The notes: a model not told the origin generated them from the letters alone. DNA of 41,734 bases from FEN-1297 sp964498065 (GCA_964498065.1 CAZCFZ010000030.1:1-41734), one strand, 5' to 3'; positions 33,823 to 41,734 are shown, counted from the first letter of the stretch. Program-made: numbers and translations.

Positions 33823-33898
33823 GCTGCGTGGAAAGACAGTTAGTATTTTAATTATCGACCTCCCAATTATTAATTACTTTCTGCGCAGCTTTTTTTTA
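33823..33898 (+). terminator. Long-stem terminator with a large loop after the CHRD gene
   Basis: AGCTGCGTGGAAAG (33823-33836) pairs with CTTTCTGCGCAGCT (33878-33891), 14 pairs including two G-U, closing a 41-nt loop and followed by eight T. The loop contains GACCTCCC, which is complementary to a Shine-Dalgarno sequence. Confidence 0.8.
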
Positions 33899-33925
33899 TA
33901 AATTTTTATCTATTTTATGTAATAT

Positions 33926-34160
33926 TATGTCACCTCTTCGAGGTTTAGTTACCTTTTTAATTAGGTCTTTATTATAATAATTTCAGCCCTTCGGGCTTTA
34001 AAATTAATAAATGATTTTATCTATATGTTGAGAAATGAACATATTTGAACGCCGAAGGTTGCCAGACTCCGTAGAGTCTGTCGGACTCTACGAGCGTGAT
34101 ATTATAATAGATTAAATTATCAAGCGTGCAAATCCAAACCACGAAGTGGTGAAATAATAA
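33926..34160. repeat. Palindromic unit A (type 1), with a 36-bp insertion
   Basis: Four hairpins: ACCTC-TTC-GAGGT, AGCCC-TTC-GGGCT, then the gene-distal ACGCC-GAA-GGCGT (split by the 36-bp insert at 34059-34094) and ACCAC-GAA-GTGGT. The last two have the inverse loop of the first two, so the unit is an inverted pair of hairpin pairs. Apart from the insertion it is almost identical to unit D. Confidence 0.85.
34059..34094. repeat. 36-bp palindromic insert inside hairpin 3 of unit A
   Basis: The normal CGCCGAAGGCGTGA of unit D is split here after GCCGAAGG by 36 bp that contain CGTAGAGTC and its inverse GACTCTACG around a 5-nt loop, and also AGACTCCGTAGAGTCT. It is itself a palindromic element. 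Confidence 0.75.
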
Positions 34161-34218
34161 AAAGATAGTGGATTTTTTTAAGTTTATATTAATTTTCAAA
34201 TAAGTTATTTAATAATAA

Positions 34219-34404
34219 TATGTCACCTCTTCGAGGTTTAGTTACCTTTTTTAATTAGGTCTTTATTATAATAATATCAACCCTTCGGGTTTTGAGAACT
34301 ATTTCTCTTTTTTGCATGAAATAAATTAAACGCCGAAGGCGTGACAGTGTTCTAGATTTTATTACACGACATAAATATCCAAACCACGAAGTGGTGAAAT
34401 AATA
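34219..34404. repeat. Palindromic unit B (type 2)
   Basis: Same four hairpins: CCTC-TTCG-AGG, ACCC-TTC-GGGT, ACGCC-GAA-GGCGT and ACCAC-GAA-GTGGT. The core between hairpins 2 and 4 differs from units A/D and matches unit C. It lies about 95 bp before the transposase gene. Confidence 0.85.
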
Positions 34405-34498
34405 AAATAATAATTGAATTAATTTCATTTTCTATTAATTTTTAAATATAATTCTTCAATAAAAACTAATTTATATTTAAATAAAAAAGGGGCATTTC

Positions 34499-34960
34499 AT
34501 GGCGGGAACATTTTCACAAATCTATATTCAGGTTGTATTTGCCGTAAAAGGAAGGGAAAATTTAATTGGGAAAAAATGGAAGGACGAATTGAATAAATAC
34601 ATTGCCGGAATAATAAAAGGGAAAGGACAAAAACCGATTATTGTAAACGGAGTGTCCGATCATATACATGCTTTTATAGGCTTGAAACCTGTTATGGCAA
34701 TTTCGGATTTGGTAAGGGATATTAAAAACAATTCATCTAATTTTATAAACGACAACAAATATATTGTAGGTAAGTTTTCTTGGCAGGAAGGATACGGAGC
34801 CTTTTCATATTCACACTCACATATAAATGCTGTTTTTAATTATATAAAAAATCAAGAACTACATCATAATAAGGCAACGTTTCGTGAAGAGTATGTTAAA
34901 CTATTAAAGAAGTTTGAAGTTGCCTACGATGAGAAGTTCTTGTTTAAATGGATTGAATGA
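34499..34960 (+). CDS. REP-associated tyrosine transposase (Y1/IS200-like HUH nuclease)
   Basis: 153 residues. The HUH metal-binding motif is H55-I-H57 in VSDHIHAFIGL, and the catalytic tyrosine is Y115 in FNYIKNQ (Y-x-x-x-Q motif). The LVRDIKNNSSNFIND segment and WQEGYGAFSYSHSHINAV are typical of the family. It cleaves and rejoins single-stranded DNA at hairpins. The ATG follows GGGG. The chain is complete and intact, so activity is possible. Directly after its stop (34960) unit C begins at 34964. Confidence 0.93.
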   Translation: MAGTFSQIYIQVVFAVKGRENLIGKKWKDELNKYIAGIIKGKGQKPIIVNGVSDHIHAFIGLKPVMAISDLVRDIKNNSSNFINDNKYIVGKFSWQEGYGAFSYSHSHINAVFNYIKNQELHHNKATFREEYVKLLKKFEVAYDEKFLFKWIE

Positions 34961-34963
34961 TTT

Positions 34964-35303
34964 TATGTCACCTCTTCGAGGTTTAGTTACCTTTTTAATT
35001 AGGTCTTTAATTATAATAATTTCAGCCCTTCGGGCTTTGAAAACTATTTCTTTTTTTTGCATGAAATGAATTAAACGCCGAAGGCATGACAGTATTATAG
35101 ATTTTATTATCCAGTATATATCCNNNNNNNNNNNNNNNNNNNNNNNNNNNNNNNNNNNNNNNNNNNNNNNNNNNNNNNNNNNNNNNNNNNNNNNNNNNNN
35201 NNNNNNNNNNNNNNNNNNNNNNNAATTAAACGCCGAAGGCATGACAGTATTATAGATTTTATTATCCAGTATATATCCAAACCACGAAGTGGTGAAATAA
35301 TAA
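34964..35303. repeat. Palindromic unit C (type 2), containing the second assembly gap
   Basis: Hairpins 1 and 2 lie before the gap. Hairpin 3 (with GCATGA instead of GCGTGA) is present on both sides of the N's because 55 bp are duplicated there. Hairpin 4 lies after. If the duplicate is merged, the unit has the length and order of unit B. Confidence 0.85.
35124..35223. other. Assembly gap (100 N), probably artefactual
   Basis: The 55 bp before it (35069-35123) are identical to the 55 bp after it (35224-35278). Merging them gives a normal repeat unit, so no sequence need be missing. Confidence 0.9.
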
Positions 35304-35361
35304 AAAGATAGTGGTTTTTTTTAAGTTTATATTAATTTTCAAATAAGTTATTTAATAATAT

Positions 35362-35561
35362 TATGTCACCTCTTCGAGGTTTAGTTACCTTTTTTAATTA
35401 GGTCTTTAATTATAATAATTTCAGCCCTTCGGGCTTTGAAATTAATAAATGATTTTATCTATATGTTGAGAAATAAACATATTTGAACGCCGAAGGCGTG
35501 ATATTATAATAGATTAAATTATCAAACATGTTAATCCAAACCACGAAGTGGTGAAATAATA
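35362..35561. repeat. Palindromic unit D (type 1)
   Basis: Intact four-hairpin unit: ACCTC-TTC-GAGGT, AGCCC-TTC-GGGCT, ACGCC-GAA-GGCGT, ACCAC-GAA-GTGGT. Its core matches unit A without the insert. It ends about 45 bp before the SDR gene. Confidence 0.85.
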
Positions 35562-35605
35562 AAATAATAATTGGATTAAAATTTTTTCCGGTTTAATTTA
35601 TAACC

Positions 35606-36265
35606 ATGAAAATAAAAGCAATTATAACCGGTACAACAGGCATGGTAGGGGAAGGTGTAATGCACGAATGCCTAAACCATCCGGATGTTGAAAAGGTTCT
35701 TGTTATAAACCGAAGAAGCGGAAATGTCAAGCATCCTAAATTAGAGGAAATCATTCATAATAATTTTTTTGATTTCACACCGCTTGAGAACCGGCTAAAA
35801 GGATACAATGCCTGCTACTTTTGTCTCGGTACAACTTCCGTCGGGAAAAAGGAAGATGTATACACAAAAATAACTTTCGATATTACAAAAGCTCTGGCAG
35901 ACATACTTGTAAAACTTAATCATGATATGACTTTCTGCTACATTTCCGGCGCCGGAACCGATAGCACTGAAAAGGGAAAAATTATGTGGGCAAGAGTAAA
36001 AGGCAGAACCGAAAATTATATTTTGAATCTCGGGTTTAAGCAGGCTTTTGCTTTCCGTCCGGCAATTATATCTCCAACCAAAGGACTAAAAAACACATTA
36101 AGCTTTTATAAATATTTATCCTTTTTACTGCCGGTGATTAAATTATTCTTCCCCAAACACATCTGCTCTTTAAAGGAAATAGGTCTGGCGATGATAAACT
36201 CTGTTAACAAAGGTTATGTGAAAAATGTTATGGAGGTTTCAGATATCGTAAAACTTGCTAAGTAA
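35606..36265 (+). CDS. NAD(P)-binding SDR-type oxidoreductase/epimerase-like protein
   Basis: 219 residues. The N-terminal nucleotide-binding motif is AIITGTTGMVGEGV, followed by VLVINRRSGN. The chain continues with ACYFCLGTTSVGKKE and the late FAFRPAIISP. It resembles small atypical SDR proteins (HTATIP2-like) that lack a clear YxxxK triad; here the corresponding part reads WARVKGRTE. The substrate is unknown. There is no clear ribosome site. The gene lies directly beside the repeat cluster and may not be functionally linked. Confidence 0.88.
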   Translation: MKIKAIITGTTGMVGEGVMHECLNHPDVEKVLVINRRSGNVKHPKLEEIIHNNFFDFTPLENRLKGYNACYFCLGTTSVGKKEDVYTKITFDITKALADILVKLNHDMTFCYISGAGTDSTEKGKIMWARVKGRTENYILNLGFKQAFAFRPAIISPTKGLKNTLSFYKYLSFLLPVIKLFFPKHICSLKEIGLAMINSVNKGYVKNVMEVSDIVKLAK

Positions 36266-36305
36266 AGTCCAAATTAATAATTCTAATTTAGATTGAAATT
36301 TCTAC

Positions 36306-37517
36306 TCAATCCTTATATGGATCATACACTTCGGAATCTGCCATAGCTACACCAATTGGATGAAGATTATATAACACTCTAATCGTTTCACCCTGGTAAT
36401 TTAAAACATCACTTAATTTTTTATAGCATTCCGGAGCTTCATCTGCACCGCCCCCTCTCAGCTCGATGTTTTTCTTTTTCATGGTTTCTTTTACTTCGTC
36501 AAAATCGACTAATCCTTTTGCAATAATTGTCGGCATTTTAATCCCATGCTTATTCCTAAGCCATTTCTGCTTCCCTGCTGCTGCTCTTCTCGACATAATT
36601 CTGCCCGCGCCGTGAACGGTAGAATATAATCCTTTCTTTGATAATTCACTTTCCATTCCTTCTATAATTACGGAAGTGTCTCCCATAGTTGCCCCGACAA
36701 ATCCTTTTTGTCCGGGGAAGGCGGGAGTGCAGCCTTTTCTAACTACCCAGTATTTTTCTCCAAAATGTTCTTCAAGCCACGCAAAATTATGATGGTTATG
36801 CACTTCATAATTTGTCTCAGCACCTAATATTTCAAGAACTTTATTCACTACCATATCCCTGCCGGCATAAGCATACTCGCCTGCCAAGTGCATAGCAGAA
36901 AGATAATCCTGACCGAGTTCGGAATTTAAATCAAATAATATCGGAGGCGAATCCATTGAACCTTCTTTTGCCTTATCTTTAAAAGTAAGTCCCTGAGACA
37001 AAGCAATAAATCCCATAGCGGTTTTAAATCCGAATCCTCTTGAACCGAAGTGTACACCTATCCATAACCACCCGTCATCATCACTTAACAAATCGACAAA
37101 ATGATTGCCGGAACCCACAGTACCTAATTGGGATTTAGCTGTCTGAATTAATAATCTTTGCGGCTTAAAATCTGCTTTATCTATTTTTTCAATCACAGGA
37201 TGATCTGCCGGTTCGTTGTTCGGCCGGCCGAGTCCGAAAGATATTCTTCTGAAAATTTCATCCATAATTTTCGGCACTTTTATATCTTCTGCTTTAATAT
37301 TTGTTCTAACGGCTTTATTGCCGCAAGCAATATCAAAACCGACACCGGATAACGAAATCTTATTTTTGTAAGCTACTGCACCGCCGATAGGATGACCGTA
37401 ACCGTAATGCGCATCCGCAGTAAGCACGGCAATATCTTCCTCGGAATAGCATCTTTTAATTTGTGCAATCGACTTTTCATCAATTACTTTTTTGCCGAAA
37501 ATTGTTAAGTTTTCCAT
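36306..37517 (-). CDS. rtcB: RtcB-family RNA ligase
   Basis: 403 residues. RtcB joins RNA 2',3'-cyclic phosphate or 3'-phosphate ends to 5'-OH with GTP and Mn2+. The conserved blocks are present: GVGFDIACGNKAVRT (the Cys metal ligand), GTVGSGNHFVDL, GVHFGSRGFGFKT, EVHNHHNFAWLEE, and the guanylylated-His motif YSTVHGAGRIMSRRAA. DIACGN replaces the more usual DIGCGM, as seen in some RtcB subgroups. No archease or RtcA gene is adjacent. Divergent from the TMEM175 gene. Confidence 0.95.
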   Translation of the reverse strand: MENLTIFGKKVIDEKSIAQIKRCYSEEDIAVLTADAHYGYGHPIGGAVAYKNKISLSGVGFDIACGNKAVRTNIKAEDIKVPKIMDEIFRRISFGLGRPNNEPADHPVIEKIDKADFKPQRLLIQTAKSQLGTVGSGNHFVDLLSDDDGWLWIGVHFGSRGFGFKTAMGFIALSQGLTFKDKAKEGSMDSPPILFDLNSELGQDYLSAMHLAGEYAYAGRDMVVNKVLEILGAETNYEVHNHHNFAWLEEHFGEKYWVVRKGCTPAFPGQKGFVGATMGDTSVIIEGMESELSKKGLYSTVHGAGRIMSRRAAAGKQKWLRNKHGIKMPTIIAKGLVDFDEVKETMKKKNIELRGGGADEAPECYKKLSDVLNYQGETIRVLYNLHPIGVAMADSEVYDPYKD

Positions 37518-37790
37518 TACTTCTTTTTAAACTTTCAAGACAAATAAAATAGTTCGAGAAAAAGTTTGAAAAATTTTGCTTACCTATTTTTGGTAACTAA
37601 GATATTTGTTGGTTTTAATAATATTAAAAAGTGTCATTTTTTATTTGTTATATTATTTAATATTGCACAATGCACATTATCAATAAATTATTTAACTTAC
37701 CTCAATAAAGAATTAGCATTAAAATCTTTATTACAATTTAACACCTATACTTTTATAAATCGACAAAGACATTAATAAAAATAAAGGACT

Positions 37791-38381
37791 ATGGGAAAAA
37801 ATCGTTTAGAAGCATTCAGCGACGGGGTGCTTGCAATAATTATTACCATTATGGTGCTTGAACTAAAGATTCCCAACGAAAAGAATTTAAATGCATTGGC
37901 TCCTTTATTACCAATATTTTTGAGTTACATATTAAGTTTTGTTTACCTTGGAATTTATTGGAACAACCATCATCATATGCTTCATACTGTAAAAGAAATA
38001 AGCGGCCCTATGTTATGGGCTAACCTGCATTTGCTTTTTTGGCTTTCTCTTGTTCCTTTTGTAACAGGCTGGTTAGGTGAAAATCATTTTGCTGCTGTAC
38101 CGACTGCCGTATATGGCGCCGTACTTTTGATGGCTGCTTTCGCATACTGGATTTTACAGAAAACAATTTTGAAAAAGCAGGGTAAAAACTCTCTGCTTTC
38201 CGCTGCAATAGGTAAAGACCTAAAAGGTAAGATTTCTCCTTTAATTTATGCTGCTGCAATCCCTTCTGCGTTTGTGAGTCCCTGGATTGCCGGAATCTTA
38301 TATGTACTTGTAGCACTTATGTGGCTTATACCGGACAGACGCATTGAAAGAGTTTTGTACGGTAATCAAAATGAAAAATAA
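37791..38381 (+). CDS. TMEM175/DUF1211-type membrane protein (probable K+ channel)
   Basis: 196 residues with six hydrophobic segments. The family signature RLEAFSDGVLAIIITIMVLE at the N-terminus contains the FSDGV motif of helix 1, which lines the pore in this family. Other blocks are FLSYILSFVYLGIYWNNHHHM and LLFWLSLVPFVTGWLG. Prokaryotic members form potassium channels as tetramers of this length. ATG at 37791 with GGAC upstream, not strong. Confidence 0.93.
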   Translation: MGKNRLEAFSDGVLAIIITIMVLELKIPNEKNLNALAPLLPIFLSYILSFVYLGIYWNNHHHMLHTVKEISGPMLWANLHLLFWLSLVPFVTGWLGENHFAAVPTAVYGAVLLMAAFAYWILQKTILKKQGKNSLLSAAIGKDLKGKISPLIYAAAIPSAFVSPWIAGILYVLVALMWLIPDRRIERVLYGNQNEK

Positions 38382-38471
38382 AATATTTTTTGTTGCCTTC
38401 CGAGCCGCTAAGAATTAGTCCTTTATTAAATTTATCCGTCAAATTAATTTATTACTTATCATACGCAAAAA

Positions 38472-38546
38472 CTTGAAGGTTACTTTTAAAAGCCTTCAAG
38501 GTTGCACAGTTAGGTAAGCTTCGAGGTCTAAAGAAGTGACCTCGAA
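38472..38546. repeat. Two adjacent hairpins between the convergent TMEM175 and phosphoesterase genes
   Basis: CTTGAAGG (38472-38479) pairs with CCTTCAAG (38493-38500), and TTCGAGGTC (38520-38528) pairs with GACCTCGAA (38538-38546). Neither is followed by a good T-run. They may act as a weak bidirectional terminator or be REP-like. Confidence 0.5.
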
Positions 38547-38568
38547 AGTTTGTGGGTAATATGAATTA

Positions 38569-39522
38569 TCATCTAATTTTTAAGAATGAAAACGCAGATG
38601 TCATTTGGGAAATTACGGAATTCGCTTGTTCTAGTGTAAATACCTTCGGATAGAACAACTGAGGTATTTTATGGATCTCAATTTTTACTGCTGAGAAATC
38701 CGTGTCCAGTAAATTTATCTGATTCTCATTTTTAAGTTCATTCTTAAAACTGCCTCCGGCATTTAAAAATCTTATTCCTTTCCTGTAATATTCGGAAGTT
38801 TTATGATAGTGGCCGTGGAGCACCAGATCTACTTTAAAGTTATTAAATAAATCTATAAGCTTTCTTTTAGTCCTGAGCTTCATAGTCTGTCTTTCAATTA
38901 TTTGCCATACACTGCCGAACCGGCTTTCCTGGAGCGGCTTTGTTTCCTGGAAGTGGTGGTGAATTAGTACTAACTTGGTCTTACAGCTTTCAAACATGTT
39001 AAAGATATAAGTTAATTCATTAAGCTGTGAGGAGCTTATCTCGCCGTTTGATGCAAATAAATTTTTTGCTTTTGAATATTCAGCCACCGAATTTAAACCT
39101 GTAATTAAGACATCGTCAATTACTTTTGCATAAGGGAAAATATTTCCGGGAGATATATAGCTGCAGCCCCTAAATGACTCGGAAAAATATTCATAAAATT
39201 CTTTAACTCTATGTCTATAATCGATTGCTTCACAACGATTGGTAAAGTTAAAAAGATCCTGAACGGTTAATACTCCTCCGAATATATCATGGTTGCCAAT
39301 AACAAGTGACAGCCTGTCTGATGTAAGGAAGCCTGTTTGTTTAAGTACTTTTCTTAATAGCTCAAAATCATAGGGATCGGGATTCTCAACGAGGTCGCCG
39401 GTTATTATAAGATGATCTATTTTCTTTGTGTTACAATATTGTAATAATTTTTCAAATTCGTGAAGATTGGAATTCTTAAAAAAGGTTGTAAAATGAATAT
39501 CGGAGAGATGCGCAATTTTCAT
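38569..39522 (-). CDS. Calcineurin-like metallophosphoesterase
   Basis: 317 residues. All metal-site motifs are visible in order: DIH in AHLSDIHF, ITGDLVE, VIGNHDIFGG, LIHHHFQ and LHGHYHKT. The pattern is that of the Icc/CpdA-like phosphodiesterases, for cyclic nucleotides or similar phosphodiesters. No signal peptide. Substrate not determined. The gene is alone. Confidence 0.92.
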   Translation of the reverse strand: MKIAHLSDIHFTTFFKNSNLHEFEKLLQYCNTKKIDHLIITGDLVENPDPYDFELLRKVLKQTGFLTSDRLSLVIGNHDIFGGVLTVQDLFNFTNRCEAIDYRHRVKEFYEYFSESFRGCSYISPGNIFPYAKVIDDVLITGLNSVAEYSKAKNLFASNGEISSSQLNELTYIFNMFESCKTKLVLIHHHFQETKPLQESRFGSVWQIIERQTMKLRTKRKLIDLFNNFKVDLVLHGHYHKTSEYYRKGIRFLNAGGSFKNELKNENQINLLDTDFSAVKIEIHKIPQLFYPKVFTLEQANSVISQMTSAFSFLKIR

Positions 39523-39725
39523 ACTAATTTTTCTCTTTCCAGCTCCGTGTGCAGGAGGCTCTAGTTGGTTATTTTTTTAACAAATTAAAGGTAATTAGTA
39601 TGTAATAAACAAAATGTTAACTGCACCAAATACATAAACTTAAGTGATGTGTGATATATTACCACGTGCAATACTTTCCTCTACTAATATTTCTTTTTGT
39701 ATGAAAGGAAATTTGATATGATTTA

Positions 39726-39811
39726 CCCTTAAACTTGAACTTACACTTAATCTTGAATAGCTAGATTGTAAGTTCAAGTTCAAGTGTAAGTTTAAGGAGT
39801 TCAAGCTTGAA
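39726..39811. repeat. Inverted hexamer-periodic repeat (CTTGAA/CTTACA type)
   Basis: The left arm (39727-39757) is a run of CTT-NNN units: AAA, GAA, ACA, AAT, GAA. After a TAGCTA centre the right arm (about 39767-39811) is the inverse type: AAG-TTC, AAG-TTC, AAG-TGT, AAG-TTT, AAG. It lies in the 333-bp space between two leftward genes (39523-39860), where I see no gene. The design is like that of 20979-21052. Confidence 0.6.
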
Positions 39812-39860
39812 ATTCGAATTAACATCATGTCAGATTAAGTTCAATTCAGCTTAGATTGGA

Positions 39861-40343
39861 CTATTTTTTATTATCTCTAAATAACGAAAGATCATCAATT
39901 TCGAAAAATTCTGCTAAAAATAATTTTGCTTTCTTTACATCGGATAAAAATGCCATATACACTGTCAATATCGGAATTAGGAATAATATTACCAAGGTTA
40001 CTAATTTTATTAAGTTAAAATTAATATTTGATTCAAATAAAACTATAAACATTAACCCAATAATAATTATAAATGCAGCAAAGGTTCCGAAACTTGGTTT
40101 AGTTGAAACTATTATATCTGTTTTTGTGTCTTGATCAATAAATTTAGAACTAATAAGGTTAACACCTAAACGATAGCCACCTCTTATTAATGTAAAACCA
40201 GAATTATCATATCCATCGAAGTAATAAGGCTGGCTAATTTTCTTTTTCCAATTTAAAGAATTAGCTGTGGAAACACTTTCTATTTTTTCAATTATTTGAG
40301 AAATTTTCCATTTGGTCGAAAATTTGAATTCTTTATTTAACAT
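39861..40343 (-). CDS. Hypothetical membrane protein, two helices
   Basis: 160 residues. The N-terminal soluble part (about 1-85) is mixed alpha/beta with an aromatic PYYFDGYDNSGFTLIRGGYR segment. Two membrane helices follow at about 86-106 (FGTFAAFIIIIGLMFIVLF) and about 113-133 (LVTLVILFLIPILTVYMAFL), then a short charged tail. No family recognised. Weak ribosome site (GAAAG). The composition does not differ from its neighbours. Confidence 0.7.
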   Translation of the reverse strand: MLNKEFKFSTKWKISQIIEKIESVSTANSLNWKKKISQPYYFDGYDNSGFTLIRGGYRLGVNLISSKFIDQDTKTDIIVSTKPSFGTFAAFIIIIGLMFIVLFESNINFNLIKLVTLVILFLIPILTVYMAFLSDVKKAKLFLAEFFEIDDLSLFRDNKK

Positions 40344-40411
40344 AATTTATACTTTCTTAAGCACATTACCTTTTTTATTACACAGAGAACCGCAAAGAAA
40401 CAGCAGCTTGT

Positions 40412-41719
40412 TTATTGTTTTATAAACTCAACAATACTTTTACAAAGCGCTTTTGAAAGCGGCAAATCAGGATTGTCGTAACTTTGGATATTTTCCACCC
40501 GGTTTCCAGTTGGTACCTCCTTTAATATATGATTCATATTTTTAATAATATCTAATTTGGCATTCTTGTCTGCATTAGACAGCAGTTCTGCGTCTTTAAC
40601 ATCAACTTGAATGTCTGTCGTTCCTTCCACAATCAAAACAGGGATTGAGAGTTTTGAGATTTCTTTAACCGGATCATACTTGAACCATGATATTAAATAT
40701 GGCTGAACACTTGATCTAAAAAGCATTGCCAATGAAGGATCAACGTGTTTTACGGTAATACCTTTTTTAAGACTGTCGATTATAACATAGCTTTTATATA
40801 ATAATTCTTTAGATAATTTGTTATTTTTTAATTGTTCATCAATCAATGAATAAGCCGGACGGCCTGCTCCGCATAATGAGATAAACTTATCCGCCTTTGC
40901 CTGTCTGGCAGCTATCATCCCGATTAAGGAACCTTCGCTATGACCTGCAATTATTATTTTTGAAAAACGGCTATCTTTTTTTAAAAATTTAATCCATTCA
41001 GCAGCGTCATTAACATACGTATCAAATTTTAATTTCGATTCATTTACCATTGCATTTTCACCTATTCCCCTTTTATCATATCTTAAAGAAGCAATGCCGT
41101 TGTTATACAATGTATCTGCAAGCATTTTTAATGAATTATTTTTACCGGATAGCAAAGTAGAATTACCGTTTCTATCAGTTGGACCGGAACCGGCTATTAT
41201 CAATACAGCATCAATCGGTTTATTTGACGGGGGAACTAGGAGAGTTCCGTTAAGTTTATAACCGTTAACTTCAATAGAAACATCTTTTGTATAAATAGAT
41301 TGTTTTGCTTCCTGAGCTTTTTTTACTTCCTTTATTTTATCAACTTTTTTTAATAAAAGCGGGAGAGATTTTCCCTGCTGATGCCATCGGCCTGTAAGAG
41401 TTAAGCCGTCGGAGTTAAAATTACCATCAAAGTATCCGTCTACTATTTTTACTTCAAGTTTAATATTCCAGTTGTTAAAAATTACTGTGTCAACCGGAAT
41501 TTTTTGTGTCGTTTGATCCGGGCTTTCCATTGTAGCCGTCAAGTTTTCTTTTTCATTCTCTTTTATATTGAATACTATTCTTAATTCCTGACCTGGTATC
41601 TTAAGTTTACCGAGCCACGTTCCGGTAATTTTATTGCTTTGTCCTTTATTATTTTGTGCAAATGACTGTAATGAAATTACGATTATAAATAAAATGAAAT
41701 TTTTAAAGAAGTTTTTCAT
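40412..41719 (-). CDS. Exported alpha/beta hydrolase with an N-terminal beta domain
   Basis: 435 residues with a signal peptide (FFKNFILFIIVISLQSFAQ). A beta domain (about 28-140, with GTWLGKLKIPGQELRIVFNI) is followed by an alpha/beta hydrolase (about 150-435). The catalytic triad is the Ser of AGHSEGSL, an Asp in VEGTTDIQV and the His in KNMNHILKEV, and the oxyanion part is IAGSGPTDRNG. The pattern matches Bacteroidota peptidase-like or esterase hydrolases that carry this extra domain. The true substrate is unknown. GGAGA precedes the ATG, and the gene reaches almost to the window edge. Confidence 0.92.
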   Translation of the reverse strand: MKNFFKNFILFIIVISLQSFAQNNKGQSNKITGTWLGKLKIPGQELRIVFNIKENEKENLTATMESPDQTTQKIPVDTVIFNNWNIKLEVKIVDGYFDGNFNSDGLTLTGRWHQQGKSLPLLLKKVDKIKEVKKAQEAKQSIYTKDVSIEVNGYKLNGTLLVPPSNKPIDAVLIIAGSGPTDRNGNSTLLSGKNNSLKMLADTLYNNGIASLRYDKRGIGENAMVNESKLKFDTYVNDAAEWIKFLKKDSRFSKIIIAGHSEGSLIGMIAARQAKADKFISLCGAGRPAYSLIDEQLKNNKLSKELLYKSYVIIDSLKKGITVKHVDPSLAMLFRSSVQPYLISWFKYDPVKEISKLSIPVLIVEGTTDIQVDVKDAELLSNADKNAKLDIIKNMNHILKEVPTGNRVENIQSYDNPDLPLSKALCKSIVEFIKQ

Positions 41720-41734
41720 TGCTGGTTCTCCATT

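Larger units (their letters stand above)
33926..35561. mobile_element. REP-associated tyrosine transposase gene with four flanking palindromic units
   Basis: The Y1 transposase gene (34499-34960) is flanked by two palindromic repeat units on each side, each unit with four short hairpins. The order is type-1 unit, spacer, type-2 unit, gene, type-2 unit, spacer, type-1 unit. The two spacers (34160-34219 and 35303-35361) are nearly identical. REP-associated transposases are usually single-copy genes bordered by REP sequences that they recognise. The gap at 35124-35223 lies inside. Confidence 0.85.

Noticed and set aside
34904..35242. 112-residue leftward frame through the second gap
   Set aside because: It is made of palindromic repeats and N's.
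33926..35561. CRISPR array
   Set aside because: The repeats are paired hairpin units of about 190 bp with repeated, not unique, spacers, and no cas genes are near; a Y1 transposase explains them.
37566..37775. 69-residue rightward frame before the TMEM175 gene
   Set aside because: No ribosome site and no recognisable domain; its Leu/Asn/Phe-rich make-up is what AT-rich DNA gives by chance.

Overview
The window is AT-rich bacterial DNA from a draft assembly, with two 100-N gaps. It looks like a chromosomal segment of a Bacteroidota/Chlorobiota-group organism, most probably an Ignavibacteria relative. The clues are a transaldolase-phosphoglucose isomerase fusion, an ECF sigma / anti-sigma-like / DUF4252 operon, GH15 glucoamylase beside glycogen phosphorylase, many exported proteins, and intergenic palindromic repeats. 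This assignment is inferred from gene content only. I saw no rRNA, tRNA, CRISPR array or prophage.

Layout. 1-7056 is a sugar-phosphate block: a G6P dehydrogenase running off the left edge, the Tal-Pgi fusion, a HAD phosphatase cut by an assembly gap, and a second G6P dehydrogenase coupled to it. 7289-16093 holds a site-2 protease with CBS domains, a GH15 glucoamylase, a triple-BON protein, a CBS protein, a PEBP-like exported protein, a 37-residue membrane peptide, a lipoprotein and an unknown membrane-anchored protein. 16161-18337 is the ECF operon. 18725-26072 carries a beta-CASP nuclease with a methyltransferase, a MarR-GNAT fusion with a palindromic operator candidate, glycogen phosphorylase, a VOC protein and a DUF1003 protein.

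26253-32343 is the most interesting part. An NtrB-type histidine kinase and an NtrC-type sigma-54 activator lie between two operons for small exported proteins with DxDGDG loops, the second one also encoding an outer-membrane barrel. I find the same 14-bp dyad (CGAC-N6-GTCG) upstream of three leftward transcription starts, each followed by a -24/-12 sigma-54-type promoter: before each exported-protein gene, and before a GC-richer stretch of about 155 nt that ends in a strong intrinsic terminator and has no convincing gene. I read this as a self-contained regulon with a candidate sigma-54-dependent small RNA. Its layout recalls ZraSR-ZraP (divergent periplasmic target) and CbrAB-CrcZ (small RNA next to the activator gene).

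32379-41719 holds an AlkD-type glycosylase, a CHRD protein with a long terminator, a REP-associated tyrosine transposase flanked by four palindromic repeat units, an SDR, RtcB, a TMEM175-type channel, a metallophosphoesterase, an unknown membrane protein and an exported alpha/beta hydrolase. The second N gap falls inside one repeat unit and is flanked by an exact 55-bp duplication, so it is probably an assembly artefact with no missing sequence.
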